Under the pieces are notes generated by a model. The model did no database searches and was not told the DNA's origin. It saw nothing but the letters and a program-made list of their open reading frames with translations. The translations under genes were made by a program, and so were the position numbers. A stretch of 64,000 nucleotides of DNA from assembly GCA_964019135.1 (NCBI GenBank), contig OZ025258.1:36056126-36120125 (forward strand). The letters run 5' to 3'. The DNA is from Arenicola marina. Its lineage: Eukaryota; Annelida; Polychaeta; Arenicolidae. Positions within the stretch are counted from its first letter, which is position 1. Each line of letters begins with the position of its first letter. This document shows positions 30,137 to 42,200 of this stretch, in pieces.

Positions 30137-33100
30137 AAGCACAAGATAAAAGTTAGAGGAGTTCACCATAATCTACGTACACAATGTCAATTTGCATTAC
30201 GTGCAAAAATTGAACATTACCCTGTTCATACACATACAATCCTGATTTGTAATGTTTGATCAGTAAATCACCAAGTTATACGAGCCTCACACTATTTACC
30301 ACAGTTCGGTTTATTCAGACTGAACCTCTGTAATGAACCAACCAAGTAGAGATACCAAACACAGACGGCCGTTTCTGACCGCCGGTTTCCCTAGGGTGTA
30401 ACTACGGAACTGAAATGGCCGAACAGTCTCGAAAACCCCAACAGAACAACGGTACAGAACATGGCAACATATCCAGTCCTACAAAATGGGCATCAAAACG
30501 GGTCAGAACCAAAAAAAATGACTTTTCTTTCATTTTTTTTTAATTTCCGCGAAAAGAAAAACCGAAAGAAAAAAAATATCCATCCAAGTAACCATTAGAT
30601 ACCGTTGTCATGGCGACCTCCCAGAGTTTACATCTCCAAAATCCTCAGACTGGGAACCATTAAAAAAAAAAAAGAGGTTGTTAACAGCATTGCTTGTGTA
30701 CAACATTGATATGGGGGTTTCGGTGCTTTCAATACGATACCATCGTTGTGGGTAGTGAATACGAAACAATATATGCATGTATAGATATGTTTTTTTGTAA
30801 AATATTCATATAGTATGGCATGACAGCTAACCTACTATGTATGTATATACTACGTTGAATGCTACAACACCTACACACTAATAGAGATATACATACGTGC
30901 GATAAAAGACATCCACTATAGGCTCAATGCGACACTAAGGGGGCATGGGGGGGGCCGATCAAGTGTGGTGGGGGTGTTTGGGGTTGGGGGGCGTGGTGGG
31001 TGGCGTAGAATCTGTACAAGAGAGAAAGTCACTCAAAACACTTATATACAACTGGACACGTTTGACAAACAAAACAAGTTAAACATAAAAACCAACAGCT
31101 TCGATCCCCGGCAAATGCACCAGGAACACGTGGTCATCAAAATCAATCAGAGGAGAAAAAAAATCTCAAGTTTTGATACGTGGTTTTGATGTAAGCTTCA
31201 AAGAAGGGCTAAACATGGTGAACTACTTATTGAGAATCATCGACAGTCCGGTTATTACTTATCACACAGATTGTTGAACACTGAACCGCACCCAGCGCCT
31301 CCTAGGGACAGACGGGTGTACTAACAGGAGCACAAATCTCAGGTATGATCGTAAGCAGCACTAGCATAGTTCGTTCGTCTCTACCTTCAAGGGGAGGGAG
31401 AAGGAAGGACACAGATCAGATAGAGAAGTAAACCCTGTTCCATTCGTGATTAATAATATATACAAATACAAATCTCAAGTAAACCATTGTGTATATATAT
31501 CTATATATATAAATGTGGTTGACGGTTGGAACTTTACAGTAAAATAGTTAACGCTTTCTAAAAACAGTTAACGCAGCATGGACCTAACAATAAAACAGTC
31601 TGACTTAATAAAGCATTGTCACTGACAATTCTTTCTATGACCCTACCCTCCCCCCTCCCACCACCGTTTGACAAGGCCGCTCTCCCGCCGTCCATGGCTA
31701 GCCCAAGTCTCGGGCTGCTATATATATATATCAACTCTCGAGCACGCGAGACTAGACCGGTCACACGACGGCAGCGAGAACTGTCCTTGGCCTGAGAGAT
31801 AGACAATAAATAACTTACTTACTGTACTATGGTTAAAATCTGCAAGCTCTGGTTTTCCTTTACTCATGTAAATGCTATTTGATGTCGCAATGACTAAAAC
31901 ATCTATTTCCACGGACCGACACGTTTGCCTCGAACAGCTAAGTGTACAATGCTACAATTACATGTAAAAGTGGCGCACATCTCTCAATCCAATAAATAAC
32001 ATCCACGAGTAATTTCACCAAAATTATAATAGTTAAGTAATAATTAAGTAGCAAACGGTAAAAATCACATTTGTAGATAATTCACATTGGTTTTAAAGAC
32101 GTTTAAAATTCCATACAGGTATTGCTTTTCGGTTGTATATGATATTCTATACGATGCAGATAGTATTATAATAACGACCTCCTCACCTCCACATGAGAAA
32201 AAAAAATGAAAAAAAGAAGCTTTATATACATTGTACTATTATACACTAACTCTGTAGTATAAAATGTACTGGTCTACCTTCCTGCGTACAATTTATACAA
32301 TGTTATATACAGAGTAACTTGTATCAAAACCACTGTTTACAACTGTTAACACACACTCCCAACGTGTTAATTAATACCCATGCAATATAACACTCACGTC
32401 AGCACGAGGCATAGAGCGCCTATTCGGCCAGTTACGCAATCAGCCGGCATATCTCGCGAGTCTTCCAGAAGTCTCGCGCGAGAAGTTCTCCAGCGAGGGA
32501 CTTGAACGAGAATCGAGACAGATGTCGAAGACCGCATAATATCTTTTCAACTCCTGAGGGTTTTGTTAGTTTCGATTGTTAGACTGAAACCGGTAGCGAC
32601 TTTCGTTAATTAAGAAGCTTGTGTTTTTATCTTCTTTTCACAGAATTTTTGTTTCAGCACTGGAGGTGCGTGCTCAAAGCACTGACTCGGTTAAGTACTA
32701 CGTCTAATAAACTAATACTACTTAACAGCTGGCCTTTCCATAGCAAAGAACAAGGTAGTTGTGTGGGGGTGATGCAAAACAGCCCTACTGACTACTTGGC
32801 TATCACTGACTTTGGAGACTGTTTGACCGACGACCCGTGTGTAGAGAGAGATCTCGTATTGCCCAAGTTTACGCAGCGGACAAATGCACAACTCATTTCG
32901 CGTCTTGCGCGTGTCCGTAGTATCACCACTACCGTAATACCTCGAAGATCGCGGGGGTGCGCGAGGCCCAGCGAGCAACCTATCATAGGACTATATGACC
33001 ATACAGCGTTCCCGATATATATACAAAGTGTACACGGCTTACAACGAGACAGGTACCTGATATGGGAATACACAGTGTAATGAATACCGAATAAGAAAAC

Positions 33101-36100
33101 CGCTATAATAGTTATACATGTGTCACCAATAGTCGACAGCGAGGCTTTCTGGAGTATAATCTGCCATATTTGTTAGGGTTTTGTTTACATTGCTTTCAGC
33201 AGTTGCTTCAAACTGAGACAAGACTTCCCACGAGGGTTATCGATGTACCATAAACACCTTTAGTACACGTGCACTGAACAGCAATACAGTTCTGACGGCA
33301 GATGGCGCTTTACAGAAACGACAGCATTGCGCTTAAAAACCAACCGATGATAGCCGTTTTGATTAGAATACCTTGGCCACTTACAAATAGATATTCACAA
33401 TTGACAATATAATATTGCTTCAATCAGTTTAGTCCACTAACTTAATTAAGTAAATGATCCTTTATTTGTTTGTTCCCCCCTCCACCAATCTATATTAAGT
33501 ATCGCCCTCTTGGACACTGTTTAGGACATATCACCCGGCTATAAAGTAGCTGCGGGAGTAGCTGCACGGCTTGGCAGTCTCACTCGCCCCGTAACCCCAA
33601 CAGTCAAGGTCGGTAAACAGTCAAGTCTCGGGCACGCCGCCCACCTCGGCGGCAGCCGCGGATTCGGCGGTTAATATAAACAGTTACATAGTCACATTTC
33701 AGGAGTGATAAAATACTTAAAATCATACATCTGTTATTCTCCGGTAACAACTGGGGATATATATAGTGTAACATGGGAGAGAGACGCCATTACATTAACT
33801 GGCGTGCCCCCGACCGCGGCGTTGAGATTAACGTCCGTCCACATACAATGAGAAGAGAGAGAGAGAAAAAAAACGGAAAATGCAAAGCTTCCGCCACTCC
33901 CGTCGTATGTCGCTGAGCACAACGCATCCTCTGGCTTTTCCATCTTGTACGCAGTTTCCCTCCGCACCAGAGTTGAATGAAGTACGTAGCCCAAAAAAAA
34001 AAAAAAAAAAAAAAAACAGAACGTCGCACACAACCAACTTTCAATAGGGTTCCCGGAGACAACATCCGCTTGGTGACGAGAGAAGATCTCTCCCTGCCAG
34101 AGGGCAGGGCAATCGAGCGATAATACAGCAAGTTATCGGGAGCCACGTGACTTCACCCTGCGACCCTCGTGCAGCTCGGATAACTCGTACAAATCAAGTC
34201 GTGGTGCTGTTTCCAAGTGGCTGTGTGGCCCGGACCTATCTACTCAAAAAACCCTGCAAGCAACAGAAACAAGAAAACATTGTTTACAAAGTTATCCCAC
34301 AAGCGAAATTCAAGGTAAATTTTTTTTTTAATACACGCCCATTCGTTGCTTTTCTGAATAGTTTTGTAAAATATAAGCGGATCACATTTCAAACGCGCCT
34401 TTCATAGTTTTCCCAATCCCAGCGTACTATGGATTACACACTAGTCATCTTATATAAAATAAAACATAAAACAGCCCCCCCCCCCTCCCTCCCTCCACAC
34501 ATGGCATCATTTATCGCATTTTCACCACAACGCGCTCTTCCACACAGCCACAAAGACAGTGCCAGGACAATAGCGGTGTAAGCACGAGGCGCACTGACTC
34601 TCCAGAGGAACGGAGAGGGTGGAGAGAAAAGTCATCAGGCCGGTATGAGAAACAGCCCCAACACAAGAAAAGACTAGCACAATAAGCGGACAACGCCAGG
34701 GGAACTTGTCTGTCACATCAATTAATGTACGGGGGGGATAGATATGGAAGTCACTTCAGAAGAAAAATATGAATATCATTTTGAAAATACCACGAAATAG
34801 ATCTTAAGAGACTATTTACTCACCCTTTACACAACATGGCACAAAACGTTACACTGATTTGTAGAAGAGCTAACAGAGGGTTACGCGACTACAGAAGAGG
34901 ATAATTTAACTTCTAGTTGGGGTAGTTACATATATATATTTACAGCCGGTTTGGGTTGGGTATTGATGTTCGGATCGAAACTGTGGGCGACATGCGCTTT
35001 CGGCAATGACCAGTACCTGCGTGGAGGGTGATCGGGTGTCACCAGCTCAGTGGATGCCGTTTTGGAAGTGAGTGGGGATCAGCGTGCCCTGTGAAAAGGT
35101 CAACAGTATCTATGGTAACTTCGCCACGGCCAGTCTGTCAGTGCGTGCGGGTCCAGACATGTATATTACACACACAAACAATATTCCGGAAGAGGATGTT
35201 GGATATATCGTTATTGATCATTTTACTATAGGGTACTTTTAAGTCAAGATTGCTGCAAGCCCGTTACAAATTTAAAAGGGGCAGTGAAGGCGTTACAACA
35301 AAAAAAAGATAAGGACATTAATAACTACACTTGGCGACTAGTGAAGAAGGCACAGCTTGGAAGTTGTAATAATGCAGCGGAAACAACGCGCGAAGAGACG
35401 AGACTAAAACGAGACAGGAAGTGACGTCATATCGAACCGGACCAACCAGCGTTTGCGTGCATCTCGTTCAAAACCACTTTCGGAAATAAATGAGTAGAAC
35501 ACTCATTTTATTTGGTAGGACGTGGGTTGTTGCTATGAACGCAATGTCTGGTTGGCCAGGCGACCAATGAGGTCGAGCGACCGATACATCTACGACAAAA
35601 TACCAAGTCATGAATATGCAAATGCCACTGACAGACGATGCTACGCAAAAAGGAAAACTACAACCAGAACAGGACGACGCAAGGCGTGACGTCACATGAA
35701 CACTTTGAGCAGATCCAGGTGAAGCAGTGTTATGTCAGTTGCCAACAGACATGCTTCGAAACCGAAAACCGTTTTCGGACTGCAAACTTTTAAAGTTATA
35801 AAAGTTTCAGATTTTCCCATTTATAATGATAGAGAAACTAGATATTACTTCAGATATGACGGGTACGCGGTTTGTATGCGGGTGGCCGCTTTACAGGTGG
35901 TTGTTATGCACTTATGCAGACCAGTTCACCGACGTGAAGGTTCCTACCCCAGGACACCATGAAGAGGCTGAGGGGCTCGGTAGGGTGATGCTGATCACAG
36001 GGGCCCCCCCTCCCCCCCTATATCCCTCATCCGGGGGGTTACTGTATATCCTTGGACCGGTGGGGCAGGACGGGTGGAGCCGAGTAGGGCGAGGACAGGG

Positions 36101-36228
36101 GATGGCGGTGTGTGTGGGTGTGTGGGGGTGGGGGGGGGATACTTACCCCGACGACAGGATGATATGCGACTCGGTAAGGCGAACGGCATGGTGGCGGTGA
36201 GGTATGTAGGAGGTGGGTGGGTGGGCGG
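30137..36228 (-). other. Probable Musashi 3' flank / 3' UTR region
   Basis: AT-rich, without recognisable exons, directly downstream of the last supported Musashi exon. Minus-strand AATAAA signals occur near 33463 and 30310. An A26 run lies at about 33991-34016. Vertebrate Musashi genes have long 3' UTRs, so part of this could be transcribed UTR; this is inference. The 153-codon plus-strand frame at 32619-33080 is not recognised. Confidence 0.4.
36147..36169 (-). CDS. MSI: Candidate Musashi mini-exon
   Basis: A 23-base stretch (SHIILSSG in phase 0) is followed by the strong donor GGG|GTAAGT, but its acceptor (ACCGAG) has a poor pyrimidine tract. If real, a later exon near 35912-35990 could supply a stop. 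Offered only because the exon 12 donor needs a partner. Confidence 0.2.
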
Positions 36229-39200
36229 CTAGAGAGGGGGGGGAGGGAGACTTACCGCCATGCTAGGAAACCCTGAGGGCTGGGGGCTGGCTGCTGTGAC
36301 GTAGCCAATACTGTCTCCACTTGAACTGTACATGTCCAGCGCTCCCGGGCTGTTGGCCTGAGGGAAGCCGCGGTTGTTGGCCGGTGAGGTAGGGGGGCCG
36401 TACGACTGGGCGAAGTTATTCATCACTGAAAGAACACCACCACCTTGTTGTCACCATGGAAACCAGCCAGCGCGGGCGGGCGGGCAGGTCGAGTTTGTGC
36501 AGCGGACATCGCACGGGTCGTCGAGCGGTTCATTGGCGCCATGTTGATTTGTGAGCCCACGCGTCACGTGGTAGCCAGGGCAAGTCACGTGGTCACGGCA
36601 TGATAGGTCGGGATGCAGAAGACAGATGACAGGACAAGATTGTAAGATTTTTTTAAGGGGGGTGGGGCAGACGATTTTTTGTTTATAGTTCCGTTGTTTT
36701 GTTTCGAAATAATTATTCAACACGTTTCACACAGTAAGTAGTATCCAGAGGAGAACCAAACCCAATATGATAGTAGCATAAAGAATTTGAAAGCGGAACA
36801 TGCAGATCCCCCAACAAACAGTGACAAATATGAGAGTACACGGTGTTTGTTTTTGGCTTTTTTTTTGGCGGATGCAACGGGCGTCGGCTCCAGTGGTAGG
36901 GTGGGAGGGAGGGTGGGAGGGCGAGGGGAGGAGGGAGGAGGGAGGGAGGAGATATAATTAAACGTGAAAGCGTGGGGGAGGGGTGGGGGTGATGGAAGGG
37001 AAGTTGGGGAAATTTGAGGGCAAAGAAAGTGAGACAAATTGAGAAGAGCGAACCGACTGTTAGTTAGTAGGACACATTTCATGCCGTGCCACGGACAGAT
37101 GGAACGTAACGTCAACAACACTGCACAAGTGGAGCTCAGCACTCCATCCCATGGTGGCGGGCGGAGGGACTATTTGTTCCGATAGTTAGATATTGGAATG
37201 TCTCCCCAACAACCATAGCCACAGGGCGAGCGTTGAACCCCAAGTGTGCGATGTTGCTGCTGTAGTTTTCTCAAAACCAGAACATTAACATTCTCCAATA
37301 ACAAGCGAGCGACGCAGACCGGGAGCCGTTAGCACAAACACCCGTCAAACTAGGAATCATCGATATATACATCTTTTCACTTTCAATTCGAACAAAATAA
37401 TTCTAAACGATTTTTAAGTTCCAGAAATGCTAAATTAACACTGAATATAAAGAATTTCTCTCAAGACAAAAAAAGTCATATACTTAAATGCAAAAGAAAT
37501 TTCCATAATTAGCTGTAGGTATACACAAATTAAAGTCCATCCTCCAAGTTGACCTGTGTTTAGTAAGTAACTCACATAAAGCTCAAGGAAAGTGGCATTC
37601 GAACGTGGAGGATGGACCAATGAGAGACGGAAATCGGTGCGTAGCAATTTAGTTACAAGTAGAAAGTAAAACAAAATTGGGTCAGGTCAGGTCAGTTCAG
37701 GTCAGTTCGGGTCAGGTCGGGTCGAGATGGAGGGACGGGGCATCCCCTTCCCTCCCTCCCTCAGGGTCAACATCAACATCAAATAAAGCAAGCGCACTCC
37801 TAAGTGAACATCAGGTCAGGGGAGCTCCACCTGGCGGCCAGAGAAGACACGCAGGACCCGAGAGATTGAGTCAGCAGCCAGTGGCACGCAACAGCCACTG
37901 CGGTTGTCAAGGACATCCACCAATAGCTACTGCAGTTGTCAAGGGCAGCCATTGTAGTTGTCAATGACAGCCACTTGCAGTTGTCAATGGCAGCCATTGC
38001 GGTTGTCAATGGCAGCCATTGCGGTTGTCAATGACAGCCACCGCAGTTGTCCATGGCAGCAACCAACAGACCCTGTCATTCTCTGCCCCACCCAGGTAGG
38101 GGGGTGGGGCGGGTGCCAGAATGTCTCTAGCCAGCCACTAAGAGCTACTAACAGTTAACACGGAAACAGCCAACTACTTCTGAATGTGCTCGAGACACAC
38201 AAAACATAACTATGGAAAGCGTGAGTGAGGGTAGTGGGGGTGGTAGTGTTGACACCGGTTAATAACAAACATCTGCTTAGCGCGTTCACTTATATATTAC
38301 CCAGAAAACACCCCCGTTTTGAAGCCCCACATAATACGTCTGTATGGGGAAGGGTGGATAGGTGGGGTAAACGTCATTGTTTGAGCGCGTTATGATGTGT
38401 AGTCAGTCAATTCATAACGTGCTATGCTTTTGAACACCTCGGCGGCTGGACGGAGCTGGGAGGGGGGTCAATATTGTCATCCCCGGGAGTGTGTGGGGGC
38501 GGTGGGTGGGGGCGGGAGGGAGGGGGGGGGTGGAGGGCGGAGGGCGGAGCGGGCAAGGGCAAAATGGAGGAGGGGAGGAAGGTGGGCGAATAAGGACAGT
38601 GGAGAAATAGGGCTCAATTGGAGGGAGCGGGGGGAGGGTAGTTAAGGGTTAGGGGTAAGGGCGAGTTAAGTGGCGGTCGGGGGTGGCGTAGGGTTAGAGA
38701 GGGGACAGGAGGGCAGGGGTGGGGAGGAGGGCCGAGGAGGGAGGGGCGGGAGGGAGGGGAGGGTGGCAGTGAATACCTGCAGTGCCATGGCGCTGGGAGA
38801 TCGGGGACGTGCTGAGCGGAATGGGCGAGGGGTCACTCCTGGGGATGCCCACGCCCGTCGCAGCCGCCGCCATTTGGCCTGCGAGGCCGTGGATCCCGTT
38901 CAGCCCGGCCATACCGTTCAGCCCGGCCATACCATTCATCCCGGCCATCCCGTTCATCCCTGCCATCCCGTTCATGCCGGCCATCCCGTTCATGCCGGCC
39001 ATTCCGTTCATGCCCGCCGCCGTCATGGCACTAGGGTAGTCGGAGTAGTAGGCGGCTGCCGCCGCTGCCGCTGCCGAGAGGTTCGACAGGCGGTCATTGG
39101 CGGCGGAGGCGGCGGGCATACCGGCGGGGGTCTGTACGTAGCCGCCTGGGTAGCCGGACAGGCCTAGACGGGGGAGAAAACAAGCGAGATCCTGGTCAGA

Positions 39201-42200
39201 TCCTGGTCAGATCCTGAAGGGCTGGCGGTGCGGCGGTGGAGGCGCGCCTCAGCGGCTCCCATCCGGAGCACGTGGCAGGATTGTGTGTTGCGGCGGCGGC
39301 GTCGGCAGTGGTGTCTCCGGATACGCTGGCTGTTTCCGGTTGGTGACGTCATTATCAAGGGGGAGAAGAAGATTGGGGGTGGACGGCTCTTTCACTTCCG
39401 GTGTCGGCGTCTTGACGTCAACAGAAAATGGCGGCGCTGCCCGAGCTGGGGCCTTACGATTGGCGTTGTCATGGAAACACTCGCTTGCTGCTCTGGGATC
39501 TTAGAAAACCTTCCGGAGGGGAAACGTCGTCACAAGCAATCAATCAATTTCCTCGTCGCCGCGGGCCCGTCAGGTGGCGCCCTCCATCAGCGGTGGTCAG
39601 TTCCTGAAGTCCCCTCCAGGGGCAGAAATGGAGCCACCCGCGGTGCACGATGTTCATAATCACAGCACGGCACACTTCACACAGTAACCCCCTCCTAACG
39701 TGGGGGGCGGAAAGGATGAGCGGGGGGTGGGAAGAGCTACCAGATACCGACTGTAGGGGGTGGGACAATAAGAATACAGACCAGCAAACTTAGCGCTGGC
39801 TGCTCTCATCACACTTCGCGGGATGCTAGATCTATTAACGCCATTTTGTTTTTACCATTTTGGAATATCTGCTGGGAATGGGCTTCTTTTTTTTTGGTTT
39901 AGTATCCGACACAACGAAGACAAGATGACGAACGGGAAACAAAACTACATCTACTGCTAATCAATGAAACATCGGTTATTATCCGAATACACAATTTAGC
40001 TTGGCAACTACCAATTTTGTTATAGCAGTAATAACAAATACAAAAAAAAAACAGGGGGGAGGGGACTTCATCATCCGAAATAAGTTAAATCTAATTGTTA
40101 ATAATGATGCAGCCATTCGTCATCGTATCCTACGTGTAGGAAGAGGCGGAAAATAAACGGGGAAGTAAAAACAGCGGGAGCGACATGCAAAGAAGTCGGA
40201 ACTCGGCCGCTACGACAGGTAAGGCTACTAAGCAAGTTTCTGATTACGATGAGTGTGCTGTGCTTAGAATATGAAGGTCATGCAACCACTGAAGGTCATT
40301 AGGGAACGGACGCCAACGCCAGTGGGAGAACAAGAGCTGAGCTGAGCAGAGTGGTGGAAGGTGTGGAGACGGGTGGGTGCGTAGTGTAGGGTAGGGCAGG
40401 GTAGAGGCGGGGGGACACAGCCGGCCGCCCCACCCTGCCCTACACTACGCTATACACATCCGTCTCCATACCTCTCTGGTCACGTGGGTTCCGGCGCTTC
40501 ATCCGTCCCGCCTCTCAGTAAACAACCTGTACATCAAACGCTGACAAACAAAGCCACGGTCATCGCCACATTGTACTCGCCACTCGCGACTTAATGCCAC
40601 GGCAAATAGTGAAGAAAAAAACACCTGGTGGGGCTTATTTTGTGTGAAACCATCAAAACTTAGCCCGCCACTAAAAGCCACTCCCTCGCTTCTCACCTTT
40701 GTCATTTTACCAGTTTTACTTCCGTTCGTGCATTTGCTTCCGACGTACTTTTCGATTAATTCCAAAGTGTCTCAAAACATGTTTCATTCAAGTAACCCCC
40801 CTTCCACCCTCAACCCCTCTCCCCGCCCTTATTCTATCAATTGATCGGGACGTGGAACTTCGAGAGGCGTGGTTGCCACGGGCAACAGTCGCGAGTGGCT
40901 CGCTGTTGATTGGCGTAAAGATCTCGGCGTCAATCACAAACAAGATGGCGATGATCGGTTATATATTAATGCATAAAACAAAGCGACGAGTGAAGGTCTA
41001 GGAGCTAGGCTGAAAACACGACTACCATGTCACTAGGCACAGCAGTACGGTGCCGGCCACACAGCGGTTAAGGAGATAAAAAACAGAAAGGAGAACGAAC
41101 GAAACACTGGTGTGACACGGCCACTTTACAGAACACAGTGAGATTTCCTACCGCCGCAGTCAAACAACACGCCGCGGCCAACGGGGGTTGTAGTCGTTGT
41201 AACGGATTAATACAACAGCCTACATTTTTTGCGCGGCTGTTACGACGTCACACACAACACCCACGCTGTGTCGCTACACACGGGAAGGTCACACGTGAAG
41301 GTCACGACCATGAGACAGACAAAAGACAGTCACTACTATAGCAACCAGCCAACCAATCAAATCCATCCAACGAGCAGTAACTACGGCGAGACAATTGTGT
41401 GGAGCTAGCTGCTGCTGCGGCGGCAACACCGAGGGACCAGGGGGCCGTGGAGGGGGTGGGGAAGGGGTGGGGAAGGGAGACCAGGGGCGCGGAGTGGGGG
41501 TGGGGGACGGAGATCAGGGGCGCGGGGAGGGGGGGGGGCGACAGGGGGACAGGGAGAGGAGGGAGGAGGGAGGTCAAGACCATAATACAATCGGAGCTGG
41601 TCAGGGCGGAAGGGGAAGAGAGGAGAAAAGACTGGGGGGGGGGGGGGGTGCGGGGGAGTATAGATATCCATGGACATCCTGGATTGTATTCACCCAAGAA
41701 ATCCGGGTTCCACAATCCAGGGCTTCCCTCGACTTACTGTTTATGGGCGTAGGTCAATAAGTGGGGCGGCACGCGTAGTCTGAAGGGTGGGGGGGTGCGG
41801 GGGGGGGGGGGGCAAGGGGGGTCATAACGGGTTAGAGGGTAGGAGCGGGAGGAGTCTGGATTAAGATGTGAGTATTGGAGAGCTGGAGGGAGGGAGGGCG
41901 GGCTGGACGGGTGGGAGTGACGGGCGGAGGGGGGTGGGGGGTTGGGCAGGGCACGGTGGCCGTCTCTTCTGCTTACCGGGATGTATGCCTCCCATCCCCA
42001 GGTAGCCGCGAGAGTTTGCCGGGATGGCGCGCGACCCCCGCACCGTGGGGAGGGCCCGTGGGGTGCCCATGAGTGAGCCGGGCGCACCCATCGGGATGCC
42101 AAACCCTGCAGGGCAGAAAGCGTGCAACATTGGCGGCTAGGCACCACGGCTAACAGTTGTCCTTGCTAACCCGACTAGGTGTATACCACGGCTAACAGTT

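Noticed and set aside
32619-33080. 153-codon plus-strand ORF
   Set aside because: No recognisable domain, no splice partners, and it lies opposite the probable Musashi 3' region. Compatible with chance.
33340-33365. NGYH-encoding triplets as the Musashi C-terminus
   Set aside because: The frame continues past H without a stop, and no acceptor or phase match was found; a chance match.
41395-41760. Gly/Arg-rich and Pro-rich ORFs over G-runs (also near 36 kb, 38.5 kb, 46-48 kb, 52 kb)
   Set aside because: They translate G- or C-homopolymers in Musashi introns; real exons nearby are in other positions.
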